The notes beneath the pieces are model-generated. The model worked only from the letters and a program-made list of their open reading frames with translations, was not told the DNA's origin and searched no databases. DNA of 33,170 nucleotides, taken from contig JAAZLQ010000081.1 of the NCBI GenBank assembly GCA_012799255.1, forward strand, positions 1-33,170, written 5' to 3'. The position numbers were made by a program, and so were the translations under genes. Positions within the stretch are counted from its first letter, which is position 1, and every line of letters begins with the position of its first letter. This document shows, piece after piece, positions 23,261-30,724 of this stretch. The stretch is from Bacillota bacterium. Lineage in GTDB: Bacteria; Bacillota_G; Limnochordia; DTU010.

Positions 23261-23677
23261 TCAAACTTTGTACGTTGTTCTTAACATTCCGTTGGAGCTC
23301 CGTTCGCCCTTTACCATCCCCTGGATCTGATCAATAAAGTGTGGAACTGCATCAATAAGTCGATCATAGATTGCTGACTGGTTAACAGGCAACAACCGGA
23401 CACTATCTCTCCCCACCACTAAAAAGGCAACAGGATTGAGGGCAATTCCGGCACCACTGCCGCCACCGAAGGGATGGCTCTCCTCGGAGTCCTTTGATTT
23501 TGATCCAGAAAACTCACTTCCTCCTGCAGCAAAACCAAAACTGACCCTGCTTACTGGGACGATTACTGCCCCGTCGGGTGTTTCAACTGGATCGCCGAGA
23601 ATGGTATTGACATCTACCATGGTCTTTAAACTCTCCATGGCAGTCTGCATTAGTCCTTCAATAGGATGTTTGTTCAT
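23261..23677 (-). CDS. ytfJ: GerW-family sporulation protein YtfJ
   Basis: A 138-residue protein of the GerW/YtfJ family, made in the forespore and needed for normal L-alanine germination in Bacillus. Visible markers are the N-terminal MESLKTMVDVNTILGDPVETPDG, IVPVSRVSFGFAAGGSEF, a Gly/Ser-rich middle with FGGGSGAGIALNPVAFLVV, and a C-terminal helix (IYDRLIDAVPHFIDQIQGM). ATG at 23677 follows AAGGAG at 8 bases. It comes 12 bases after DUF2953, the pair known as ytfI-ytfJ in Bacillus, where transcription is by forespore sigma factors. In clostridia the next genes are often dacB, spmA and spmB before rluB; here a terminator and rluB follow directly. Confidence 0.95.
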   Translation of the reverse strand: MNKHPIEGLMQTAMESLKTMVDVNTILGDPVETPDGAVIVPVSRVSFGFAAGGSEFSGSKSKDSEESHPFGGGSGAGIALNPVAFLVVGRDSVRLLPVNQSAIYDRLIDAVPHFIDQIQGMVKGERSSNGMLRTTYKV

Positions 23678-23689
23678 GGCATTGCTCCT

Positions 23690-24211
23690 TTAGCTAAAAG
23701 TCCTAGCATACCAAGCAAAAGTGACTCGTCTTAGTTCATTGATTATAATTTGACCAAGTCGGAACCGGAATATGCAGTGGAGGTGAACCTTCAATTGCGG
23801 TTCTTTAAAGTCGGGCTGAACCATGATTTGCGGATCCACTCTTAACCGATTACCTGTACTTAAAGCGGTCAAGAATGGACCTAAGAGTCCCCAAACACCA
23901 CCACAGCCTAGGGCACTAAAAAAGGGGTCACCTGTGCCAATAATCACTTGGAGATCCAATAAATCTATTCTTTGTAAGAAACTGTCCACGAGCCGTAGAC
24001 CTGTTTTTAGGCTAGCGAAGAGCTGACCTAAACTCTGCAAGTTGCGACTGCGAATCATCTGACTCATTTTGGTCAGAGCTCGCTTAGGAACATTCAAGAA
24101 AAACCTACCTATGCCAACTCTCAGTATGGTTCGCGGTTCCAAACCGTTAGAACTGAACTCAAGTTCCACTCGAAAACTCGTTACCAACAAGAAAAAGAGT
24201 AGGAATAACAA
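23690..24211 (-). CDS. DUF2953 protein (YtfI-like)
   Basis: The 173-residue protein has a hydrophobic N terminus (LFLLFFLLVTSF), a strand-rich segment RVELEFSSNGLEPRTILRVG, and the family's Gly-rich helix FFSALGCGGVWGLLGPFLTAL; the C-terminal VHLHCIFRFRLGQIIINELR precedes a helix. DUF2953 members lie next to ytfJ in spore formers; their function is unknown. The start is uncertain. TTG at 24211 is the first standard start codon, but it is 25 bases from the only good ribosome site, GGAGGTGAT at 24241-24233. Seven bases after GGAGG is an in-frame ATA at 24229, which would add six residues (ILLSLF), giving an N terminus like that of relatives. No ATG or GTG is available. The region is also part of a terminator hairpin. 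Confidence 0.82.
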   Translation of the reverse strand: MLFLLFFLLVTSFRVELEFSSNGLEPRTILRVGIGRFFLNVPKRALTKMSQMIRSRNLQSLGQLFASLKTGLRLVDSFLQRIDLLDLQVIIGTGDPFFSALGCGGVWGLLGPFLTALSTGNRLRVDPQIMVQPDFKEPQLKVHLHCIFRFRLGQIIINELRRVTFAWYARTFS

Positions 24212-24251
24212 AAAAAGACTGAGTAGTATAAAATCACCTCCACTCAGTCTT
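24210..24251 (-). terminator. Terminator hairpin after scpB overlapping the DUF2953 translation start
   Basis: AAGACTGAGT (24251-24242) pairs over ten positions with ACTCAGTCTT (24224-24215), followed by a T run to 24210. The 17-base loop contains GGAGGTGAT, the ribosome site of DUF2953. Structurally it is a complete intrinsic terminator for scpAB transcripts. Confidence 0.82.
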
Positions 24252-24280
24252 AAGTTGCCATTATTTCTATTCAGTTATGC
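24251..24280 (-). promoter_or_regulatory. Candidate sigma-G (forespore) promoter of DUF2953-ytfJ
   Basis: GCATA (24280-24276) fits the sigma-G -35 (GHATR). After 18 bases, CAACTTA (24257-24251) matches the -10 (CATNMTA) at all but one position. It overlaps the 3' end of scpB. The predicted start, about 24244, falls inside the 5' arm of the terminator. ytfJ is forespore-expressed in Bacillus, which supports the call. Confidence 0.45.
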
Positions 24281-24776
24281 TCCGCAAGGGAAGCTCATCG
24301 ATACTTCGTAGACCGAAATGTTCTAAAAACTTTTCAGTTACTCCATAGAGAATTGGTCTACCGGGCCCCTCTTTTCTTCCCATTTCGTAGATTAGCTCCC
24401 GTTCTAGAAGGCTACTTATTGCACTATCTGAGCTTACACCACGGATTTGCTCAATCTCTGGCTTAGTTACCGGTTGTTCATAGGCAATAATCGCCAAAGT
24501 TTCAGTGGCCGCAGCAGAAAGGGGAGCATGAATCACGGGACGGCCCAGTTTTTCGATCCAAGGCTCCAGTTCAGGCTTGGTCACAACTTGATAACCCCCT
24601 GCAACATTTCGTATAAGTAACGCCCCATCGGCATAACGTTGGCGAATATCTTCTACCACAGATTCCACCGTTACTACATCAAGCTCGATAATCTCGGAAA
24701 TTTCCTTGGCACTAATGGGATTCTCCGCGGCAAAAATTAACCCCTCAACTACAATCCTTGCTTCGGATAAATTCAT
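24267..24776 (-). CDS. scpB: Segregation and condensation protein B
   Basis: ScpB joins ScpA and SMC in the bacterial condensin that compacts and separates chromosomes. The 169-residue protein has the expected tandem winged-helix domains: VVEGLIFAAENPISAKEISEII at the N terminus, IRNVAGGYQVVTKPELEPWIEKL, then the second domain LSAAATETLAIIAYEQPVTKPEIEQIRGV and GRPILYGVTEKFLEHFGL. Its ATG overlaps the scpA stop by four bases (ATGA). The stop lies 15 bases before a terminator hairpin that also overlaps the next gene's start. Confidence 0.97.
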   Translation of the reverse strand: MNLSEARIVVEGLIFAAENPISAKEISEIIELDVVTVESVVEDIRQRYADGALLIRNVAGGYQVVTKPELEPWIEKLGRPVIHAPLSAAATETLAIIAYEQPVTKPEIEQIRGVSSDSAISSLLERELIYEMGRKEGPGRPILYGVTEKFLEHFGLRSIDELPLRSITE

Positions 24777-25513
24777 GCGTTGACCTCCAATTCTAACGCA
24801 AATGGTTCGATGCTGATCTCTCCAAACATCTTGCTCTGCACCACGTTTATCTCGCCCAAACGCACCAGCTCGAGGACAGCCAAGAAGGTCCCCACGATTT
24901 CAGTGGGAGACTCATCCCGCAATAGTTCGAAAAAGCTGAGCCGAGGTTTTCCTACCAACTGTAACCTGACCAGAGCTAATCGCTCCTCCATTGAAAAACC
25001 AGCACTGATCGTATGCACAGGTTCTTCTGTTTCCAATTCTTTAAAAAGATTGTAGTAGAGATCACTTAGCTCATTTACTGTCACATCACCAACGGGGTTA
25101 GTATAAATTGGTGTCAGATCATAATAGGCCGCTGGCTGCCCCTTGGTGTAGTGACTTGATGCAGAATTGTGACGCTCCCGCAGAAACTCCGCCACTTCCT
25201 TAAAGAACTTGTAACGCAAGAGTTGCTCAACAAGTTCTGTGCGAGGATCTTCCGATTCTTCCGGATCATCTGTGTCAACAGACTCTTGTGGTAACAATAG
25301 TCTTGATTTGATCCGAATCAACGTGGCTGCCATCACCAAGAACTCTCCTGTGATGGCCAAATCCATCTCCTGAAGGGAATGTAGATAATCTAGGTATTGC
25401 TCGGTTATAGTGGCAATAGGTATGTCCCAGATATCTACCTCATTTTGAGTTATTAAATCTAACAAAAGATCAAACGGCCCCTGATAGACCTCAAGTTCAA
25501 TCACATATCCCAT
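24773..25513 (-). CDS. scpA: Segregation and condensation protein A (kleisin)
   Basis: The kleisin subunit bridging the SMC heads. The 246-residue protein starts with YQGPFDLLLDLITQNEVDIWDIPIATITEQYLDYL, the family's SMC-neck-binding region, followed by LVMAATLIRIKSRLLLPQ; a variable acidic linker (VDTDDPEESEDPR) separates it from the C-terminal winged helix (VGTFLAVLELVRLGEINVVQ). It begins 9 bases after the M50 protease gene, with only a weak ribosome site, and overlaps scpB. Both are probably coupled to the upstream genes. Confidence 0.97.
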   Translation of the reverse strand: MGYVIELEVYQGPFDLLLDLITQNEVDIWDIPIATITEQYLDYLHSLQEMDLAITGEFLVMAATLIRIKSRLLLPQESVDTDDPEESEDPRTELVEQLLRYKFFKEVAEFLRERHNSASSHYTKGQPAAYYDLTPIYTNPVGDVTVNELSDLYYNLFKELETEEPVHTISAGFSMEERLALVRLQLVGKPRLSFFELLRDESPTEIVGTFLAVLELVRLGEINVVQSKMFGEISIEPFALELEVNA

Positions 25514-25522
25514 GGCTACAAC

Positions 25523-26140
25523 CTACAAGGACAATCGGATGAGTAGACTTGACAACACGTTATAAATCGGATTCATGATAAACCTAGCTCCGCCTGAAAT
25601 AAGCAGAATAATCAGCACTATCCGCCCATAGGGAGCGAAACGCGCATACGCATAAGAAGCCTTGGGCGGCAACAAGCTGGCTAGAATGTGCGATCCATCC
25701 AGTGGCGGAATGGGAATCAGGTTAAAGGCTGCTAACCCTAAGTTTACCTGTACATTAATTAAGAAAAAGAGTAAGAGCGTATTGGAAAAAGCGCTATAGG
25801 GCAAGTACACACTTGAAATCTTCAACACGTTGTAGAAGACCCAGCCCAGCAAAACATTGGCCATGGGTCCCGCCAACGACACTAAAAGTGCTGCTTGCCT
25901 TTTATTTTTGAAATAATGGCTGTTAATCATAACTGGTTTCGCCCAACCCACGCGGAAGAGGATTAGCATTATGGTTCCGACAGGATCGAGGTGGGCTAGT
26001 GGATTAAGGGTTAGGCGCCCCTGGTACTTGGGAGTAGGATCTCCTAATTTATAAGCAACATAGCCGTGGCCCAGTTCGTGACAGGATATAGCTAACAAAA
26101 TGGCAGGCACGGCCAGGATAATTTGATCGAGATTCAGCAT
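25523..26140 (-). CDS. Site-2-protease-type M50 metalloprotease (rhomboid-like topology, zinc)
   Basis: An integral membrane zinc protease of 205 residues. The zinc motif HELGH is at 21-25 in the first helix, with the third ligand in NLIPIPPLDG (Asn140 to Gly149, Asp148). GDPTPKYQGRLTLNPLAHLDPVG and LVSLAGPMANVLLG mark the minimal site-2 protease subgroup (YwhC/YdiL-like). About five to six membrane segments. Substrates of these small members are mostly unknown; SpoIVFB, the sporulation M50 enzyme, is more distant and has a CBS domain. ATG at 26140 follows GGGAGGT at 8 bases. The gene commonly precedes scpA-scpB in clostridia. Rhomboid proteases are unrelated serine enzymes, so only the general in-membrane cleavage is shared. 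Confidence 0.92.
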   Translation of the reverse strand: MLNLDQIILAVPAILLAISCHELGHGYVAYKLGDPTPKYQGRLTLNPLAHLDPVGTIMLILFRVGWAKPVMINSHYFKNKRQAALLVSLAGPMANVLLGWVFYNVLKISSVYLPYSAFSNTLLLFFLINVQVNLGLAAFNLIPIPPLDGSHILASLLPPKASYAYARFAPYGRIVLIILLISGGARFIMNPIYNVLSSLLIRLSL

Positions 26141-26178
26141 TGAGAAAACCTCCCACTAATCAGCTCCTTTCCATAGTA

Positions 26179-27171
26179 TCACAAAATAGAGGCACCTGCT
26201 AGATGCTTCCTCTCTTTGCTCCCCTGTCTTCCGCACCGTGCTCCCCAGCTAGCTATGAAGCCATCATTGCTCCAAATCTCGACGACTTCACAATTATTGG
26301 GACAATCCTTACACTCATAGCTATGATTGGTAAACTCACTTTTAAGGACTTTTTCTAGACCGGCAAAGCTAGTCTTCTTCTTTTGCGTCCTCAGTTGTTC
26401 CATGGCTAATTGAGCAATGCCAATGGCTCCCATTACATCGAAATTGGGGGGAACGATGATTGGTAACTGTAGAGCCTCCTCAAAGAAACGGCGCATTCCT
26501 AGATTCGCTGCAACCCCTCCTTGAAAAAATACAGTTGGTCGTAGCTCTTTACCTTTGGCTAAATTAGTTAAGAAGTTTCGAACCATGGCGGAGCATAAGC
26601 CAGCTACGATGTCCGATATCTTAATGCCAAGCTGTTGCTTGTGGATCATATCAGATTCGGCAAAAACTGTGCAACGACCAGCAATACGTACTGGGTTCTT
26701 ACTTTCCAAAGCTAACGAACCAAACTCAGCGATGGGGATACCCAATCTACTAGCCTGTTGATCCAAAAAAGAGCCTGTGCCAGCGGCACAGACCGTGTTC
26801 ATAGCAAAGTCCACCACCACCCCATCCCGCAACACGATTAACTTGGAATCTTGACCCCCGATCTCCAGAATCGTTGATACGTTCGGATCAAGCCTCAAAG
26901 CTGCCATGGCATGGGCTGTAATCTCATTTTTGACAATGTCAGCAGAGAGAATTGCCCCTGCCAATTCACGTCCACTGCCGGTTGTCCCCACGCCACTTAT
27001 TTCCCAATCTCCTTCCTTGGCCAGCATGGTTAATCCCATTTTCGGGGCAGTAATGGGGGCTCCTTGCGTTCTAAGATATTTCGTCCAAACCACTTCCTCG
27101 CCCCGGGGCTTGTTCGGGTCCAACAATACGAAATTAGTACTGACGCTGCCAACGTCAACTCCAAGGTACAA
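26179..27171 (-). CDS. Acyl-CoA dehydratase/reductase activase, BcrAD/BadFG family ATPase
   Basis: A 330-residue ASKHA-fold ATPase that, in characterised systems, binds a [4Fe-4S] cluster at its dimer interface and drives ATP-dependent electron transfer to a 2-hydroxyacyl-CoA dehydratase or benzoyl-CoA reductase. Motifs: GVDVGSVSTNFVLLD (phosphate 1), EIGGQDSKLI, the cluster ligand Cys128 in NTVCAAGTGSFLDQQ, and Cys167 in GRCTVFAESDM. A C-terminal extra cluster motif (Cys287, Cys290, Cys294 and Cys313) is added, seen in DUF2229-associated activases. It starts at TTG 27171, two bases after the upstream stop, with GGAGAG inside the previous gene. The two upstream genes encode its probable partners. 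The actual substrate is unknown; nothing nearby encodes CoA-transferases or other pathway enzymes. Confidence 0.92.
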   Translation of the reverse strand: MYLGVDVGSVSTNFVLLDPNKPRGEEVVWTKYLRTQGAPITAPKMGLTMLAKEGDWEISGVGTTGSGRELAGAILSADIVKNEITAHAMAALRLDPNVSTILEIGGQDSKLIVLRDGVVVDFAMNTVCAAGTGSFLDQQASRLGIPIAEFGSLALESKNPVRIAGRCTVFAESDMIHKQQLGIKISDIVAGLCSAMVRNFLTNLAKGKELRPTVFFQGGVAANLGMRRFFEEALQLPIIVPPNFDVMGAIGIAQLAMEQLRTQKKKTSFAGLEKVLKSEFTNHSYECKDCPNNCEVVEIWSNDGFIASWGARCGRQGSKERKHLAGASIL

Positions 27172-27173
27172 AC

Positions 27174-28250
27174 CTAACCCACTCTCCTCTGCAATAGATC
27201 TACAAAAGCCTCTAGCCTGGTTTGGAAACCGGTTTCTCCCGCGTGTTCATCCACTACTAACGATAGGATTGGTATGTTCTGTTCTGAGCTGATCTGGGGC
27301 ATTATTCCCTGAGCCACAATTTCTGGCATACATGACATGGGCAAGATATGAACAATTCCTGCCAAGTTTTGGTTAGCAAGATCTACGCTACGGGCAACGC
27401 TTTCCAGTCCATGGCCTCCTATAAACCCCCGCAAGTACCCCGCTGCAGACTTTTTGAGCGATCGTAGACTATACAATCCAACAGCTTTCTTAAAAATATG
27501 GTTTTGAACCCATTCCTTCAGGCTAATAGTTCTAACCACTTCCACGCCTAAATAGCCAAGGCGCTCTTCCAAACGATAATTGGCAAGCGGCTCGACTACG
27601 GTATAAATCTCCCCTAACACACCTACTCTTAAAGGATTAGGAAAGGCCGGGTTCGTAACGTCTTGAAAAGCTTCTTTTGCTTCAAGGCGTACTTTTTCGA
27701 TTGCAGCCATACTCTGGGCTTGCTGCAGGGAGCGGAGCTGTGCCTGCAATAGCTTTGATGTAACTCCATGACTCTTCTCTCGGGGGCGTGCTTGCAGCGA
27801 CCAGTTCTCCAAATCTTCCACTGCCTTCAGTTTGGCCCAACACAGACGAGCACCTCTGATAAAATTCCCCATATTAGTGGAACCAACTACTTGACGCAGA
27901 CGCTCAAAAGACGCCCGGAGCCCTCCCCTTGGAACCTCTAGCGTAACAAACTCCACCTGCTTACCCATGTCTGCAAGGATTATCCGTTGGATCTCTGCAT
28001 AGTAACCTAGCCTGCAGGGGCCCCAGCCTCCCAGCATGTAGACGCTGTTGGCCCCCAGAGCAATTCCCTCTAACATGTTTCCCAAGATGATCTTGAAAGG
28101 CAAGCAGGTTTCTTCTGGGCTATAAAGGCTCCCCCACTCCAAAGTACGTTTGCTACCAAACGGCGGTGTAACCGGTTCATGGCCTAGGCCTTGTAACAAA
28201 GCTTCAATCGGAATATAGGCGTTCCCTAAATGGGGAAAAGTGACTTTCAT
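27174..28250 (-). CDS. 2-hydroxyacyl-CoA dehydratase D-component-like iron-sulfur protein
   Basis: The 358-residue protein begins MKVTFPHLGNAYIPIEALLQ and shows conserved cysteines expected to bind an iron-sulfur cluster: Cys49 (SPEETCLPFK), Cys79 (GGWGPCRLGYY) and Cys307 (PMSCMPEIVA), with LSLVVDEHAGETGFQTRLEAF near the end, typical of the HgdB/BcrB/DUF2229-related fold. Such proteins accept electrons from the activase. ATG at 28250 overlaps the upstream gene's stop by four bases (ATGA), with AAAGGA about 10 bases upstream; a longer frame into the previous gene lacks a site. With its neighbours it looks like a split form of the large DUF2229-activase fusion proteins. No substrate can be assigned. 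Confidence 0.85.
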   Translation of the reverse strand: MKVTFPHLGNAYIPIEALLQGLGHEPVTPPFGSKRTLEWGSLYSPEETCLPFKIILGNMLEGIALGANSVYMLGGWGPCRLGYYAEIQRIILADMGKQVEFVTLEVPRGGLRASFERLRQVVGSTNMGNFIRGARLCWAKLKAVEDLENWSLQARPREKSHGVTSKLLQAQLRSLQQAQSMAAIEKVRLEAKEAFQDVTNPAFPNPLRVGVLGEIYTVVEPLANYRLEERLGYLGVEVVRTISLKEWVQNHIFKKAVGLYSLRSLKKSAAGYLRGFIGGHGLESVARSVDLANQNLAGIVHILPMSCMPEIVAQGIMPQISSEQNIPILSLVVDEHAGETGFQTRLEAFVDLLQRRVG

Positions 28251-29164
28251 CCGCTTTTTTTCCTTTCTAATAGATCGCAAAAGGCCTCTAAGCGTGTAAT
28301 CAGACCTACTTCACTGGTGTGTTCATCTATGTTTAGTTCCAAATGTGCCATCCTTTCGCCTCCAATCCTATGCCCGACGAGAATGCTAAGCATGGACTCG
28401 GCCCCACAGCCAAAAGGCGATATGTTAATCACTCCATCCAGGGAGTTCATGAGATGCTCGAGTGCCCCGATTGATCTACGGGTACCAGTCCAAAAGGGCC
28501 GCTTTTTCAAAACAGAGCTCGCCGCGAAAGTAATGGAGTCCGGGAGCCACCAGGCAGTAACCACTTCAGCTCCAAGTTTCTCCAGATGATTAATGATGTT
28601 TCCATTGAGATAGGCATCGTCGGTTAAATAACGTGGACCTAATAGCAAGATGTTTAGACTTCTGTCAAAACCAGATTGCAGTCTTTGCCACTGTTTCAGT
28701 TCAAAGTCGTGCTGGGCCTCAATAGCGATTTTCCAGGCCTTACGCACTCTTGACCAAGACGAATACTTCCTTCCTAACTGCCAATATCCCTTAACAAACC
28801 CCATTTCGCCTTTTCTGGCATCGAGAGTTGGCGACTCTAACTGCACAGTGCGAGGGATATATTGCCGAACCAAATCCGGAAGACCAAGAAACCCGGGACA
28901 GGTGTACTCTTTCTTGTAAACACTTATTATCTGTGGAGCAAAAAGCATGTTGACTCCCTGCCTCACCAGTGCTTGGCTGTGACCAACAAAGGACTTCAGT
29001 GCCAAGCAAGCCCCGTCTACACAAGTGGCTAGTCCCAATTCGAGTATTTCTTGATTTGTTGGAGGAGATATTACTACTCGCAAACCCAACTCTTCGAAAT
29101 AGCTTTTCCAGAGCGGATAGTAGTGAAAGTAAAACAGCGCCCGGGGGATCCCAATCTCTTGAAT
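28247..29164 (-). CDS. DUF2229/2-hydroxyacyl-CoA dehydratase-like iron-sulfur protein, probable ATT start
   Basis: The conserved N terminus reads QEIGIPRALFYFHYYPLWKS, then YFEELGLRVVISPPTNQE, the hallmark IGIPR-(L/A)-...-(P)-FW-xxFFxELG-xxVVxSPPT of the family. It extends 25 codons upstream of the first standard start (TTG 29089). Between the in-frame stop at 29173-29171 and TTG 29089 no ATG, GTG or TTG occurs. ATT at 29164 lies 9 bases after GGAGG (29178-29174), so ATT is the likely start, giving 305 residues. Cysteines: Cys48 and Cys53, Cys89 (KEYTCPGF) and Cys253 (SPFGCGAESM); the near-C-terminal IDEHTSEVGLITRLEAF parallels the next gene. It follows the spoVAF-like stop by 6 bases, in the same frame, and overlaps the next gene by four bases. 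Confidence 0.83.
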   Translation of the reverse strand: MQEIGIPRALFYFHYYPLWKSYFEELGLRVVISPPTNQEILELGLATCVDGACLALKSFVGHSQALVRQGVNMLFAPQIISVYKKEYTCPGFLGLPDLVRQYIPRTVQLESPTLDARKGEMGFVKGYWQLGRKYSSWSRVRKAWKIAIEAQHDFELKQWQRLQSGFDRSLNILLLGPRYLTDDAYLNGNIINHLEKLGAEVVTAWWLPDSITFAASSVLKKRPFWTGTRRSIGALEHLMNSLDGVINISPFGCGAESMLSILVGHRIGGERMAHLELNIDEHTSEVGLITRLEAFCDLLERKKSG

Positions 29165-29170
29165 AGCCGT

Positions 29171-30649
29171 CTACCTCCTCTTTTTTTCCTTTTCCTGAGC
29201 CCGCAAGTCATGGGGCGAAGTCAACCTTGGCCTAATAGCAACCTGTGGAATCGGATAGCGAAAAATTACTCGCAATAACGCAGGACCATCAAAGGGGATT
29301 AATGGCCATAGATAGGGAATACCAAAGGATTTCGTTAGTCCTAAGGTTAACAATGTAATCACAAAGCCAGTAGCCAACCCCCACCAGCCCGCCACAACTG
29401 CACCAAAGAACAATACGTACCGGAAAAGACGGATAGCATTGCCCAACTCAATGCTGGGTGTGGCGAAACTGCAAATCGCCGTGATCGCTGCATAAAGGAT
29501 CGCTTCTCCAGTGAACAGCCCTACCGATACCGCCAAATCACCCAAGATGATTGCGCCAACTAGACCGAGAGATGTGGCTAGAGCATCAGGAGTGTGAATT
29601 AGAGCCATGCGAATCAAATCTAAACCTAACTCAAGCAGAAGAAGTTGCAGCCAGAGGGCTAATCTCCCTGGTTCTTTTGGACCAATAAATGCAATCCAAG
29701 GGGGTAGATTTTGGCTCATTGCCAAAGTGTACCAGAGAGGCAGTAAGATTAAGGAACCAATGATTCCCAGAGTTCGTATCCAACGCAAATATGTGCCGAC
29801 AGGAGGATTCTGAAAATACTCCTCCGCATGCTGAGTAAAGTGCCAGAGTGTTACTGGAACGATCAGGGCAAAAGGAGTTGTATCAACAAGGATGACGATA
29901 TGGCCTTCCAAGAGGTGGGCTGCGGCCACATCTGGACGTTCAGTGTAGCGAGTTACGGGTATGGGGTTAAACACGGTACCTAAAATGTACTCTTCCAAGT
30001 TTTTTCCACCCATGGGAATAGCATCCCTATCGATGGCTTCAATTCTCTGTTTGACCTCTTTTACAAGACTTGGATCGGCAATGTCGTTAATGTAACTTAC
30101 GATGACATCTGTCTTGGAACGCCGTCCAACTTGTAGTGCTTCAAAACGCAGGTTTTGATCGCGGATTCTGCGTCGAATGAGGTTGACATTAAAGAGGGCT
30201 GTCTCAACAAACCCATCACGGGAACCCCGGGTGACCTTTTCTAAAGCAGGTTCCTCCGAACCACGGGTTACATACTGGCGCACGTCCAGTACCGTGATTT
30301 CTTGAATCCCATCTATGAGCAACAGCATCGCTCCGGACAGCAATTGATCCATTCCAGCTTCTAAGTTGTCTGCCGTACTCATTTCAAAGAAAGGAATATG
30401 GTTTTCCAGATCTTGTTTTAAAACGGAAAGGGTTACCCCAATTCGCGGAATGGTCTGCAATGACCTCAAAATATGGATCACCGCTATATCGTTGACAAAC
30501 CCATCGAGGAAAACCAGGGCTGCTTGTCTGTGGGCCACTCTTAACTTACGAAACACTAGATCAAAAGTTGTCCCATAGCCAAGTTCGGATTCCAAGACAG
30601 CCAAGTTTTCATCTAGACTCTTCGAAACGGAAAACTTGTCATTCTTCAT
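29171..30649 (-). CDS. spoVAF: GerA-family spore germination protein, SpoVAF type
   Basis: The 492-residue protein matches the length of SpoVAF and its N-terminal layout: LESELGYGTTFDLVFRKLRV, then VFLDGFVNDIAVIHILRSLQ. The GerA-family core follows with KVTRGSRDGFVETALFNVNLIRRRIRD, the SYINDIADPSLVKEVKQR motif, and a C-terminal membrane domain of about five to six helices (IIGSLILLPLWYTLAM, LWLQLLLLELGLDLIRMAL, GAIILGDLAVSVGLF, VAGWWGLATGFVITLLTLGL). SpoVAF works with FigP/YqhR-type partners to amplify germination ion release. Start ATG at 30649 follows GGGAGTGAT. The usual neighbours spoVAC-D-E are absent from this window. A terminator ends only 15 bases before its start codon. The stop codon is followed at once by the DUF2229-like gene. 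Confidence 0.85.
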   Translation of the reverse strand: MKNDKFSVSKSLDENLAVLESELGYGTTFDLVFRKLRVAHRQAALVFLDGFVNDIAVIHILRSLQTIPRIGVTLSVLKQDLENHIPFFEMSTADNLEAGMDQLLSGAMLLLIDGIQEITVLDVRQYVTRGSEEPALEKVTRGSRDGFVETALFNVNLIRRRIRDQNLRFEALQVGRRSKTDVIVSYINDIADPSLVKEVKQRIEAIDRDAIPMGGKNLEEYILGTVFNPIPVTRYTERPDVAAAHLLEGHIVILVDTTPFALIVPVTLWHFTQHAEEYFQNPPVGTYLRWIRTLGIIGSLILLPLWYTLAMSQNLPPWIAFIGPKEPGRLALWLQLLLLELGLDLIRMALIHTPDALATSLGLVGAIILGDLAVSVGLFTGEAILYAAITAICSFATPSIELGNAIRLFRYVLFFGAVVAGWWGLATGFVITLLTLGLTKSFGIPYLWPLIPFDGPALLRVIFRYPIPQVAIRPRLTSPHDLRAQEKEKKRR

Positions 30650-30664
30650 TCCATCACTCCCGGC

Positions 30665-30707
30665 AAAAAAACCGCCCCTGAACAGAGCGGCGCTCTTATA
30701 CGGGGCG
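30665..30707 (-). terminator. Intrinsic terminator after the YvlD-like gene
   Basis: CGCCCC (30707-30702) pairs with GGGGCG (30678-30673), enclosing a second stem AGAGC/GCTCT, followed by GTTTTTTTG. It leaves only 15 bases before the spoVAF-like start. Confidence 0.85.
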
Positions 30708-30724
30708 AGTTAGCTTTGTTTCCG

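Noticed and set aside
29171..29173. Readthrough of the in-frame TAG to make a SpoVAF-DUF2229 fusion
   Set aside because: The two genes are in the same frame with only three codons between stop and proposed start, but a fine ribosome site precedes the second gene and no readthrough signal is seen. Other genes here also end in TAG.
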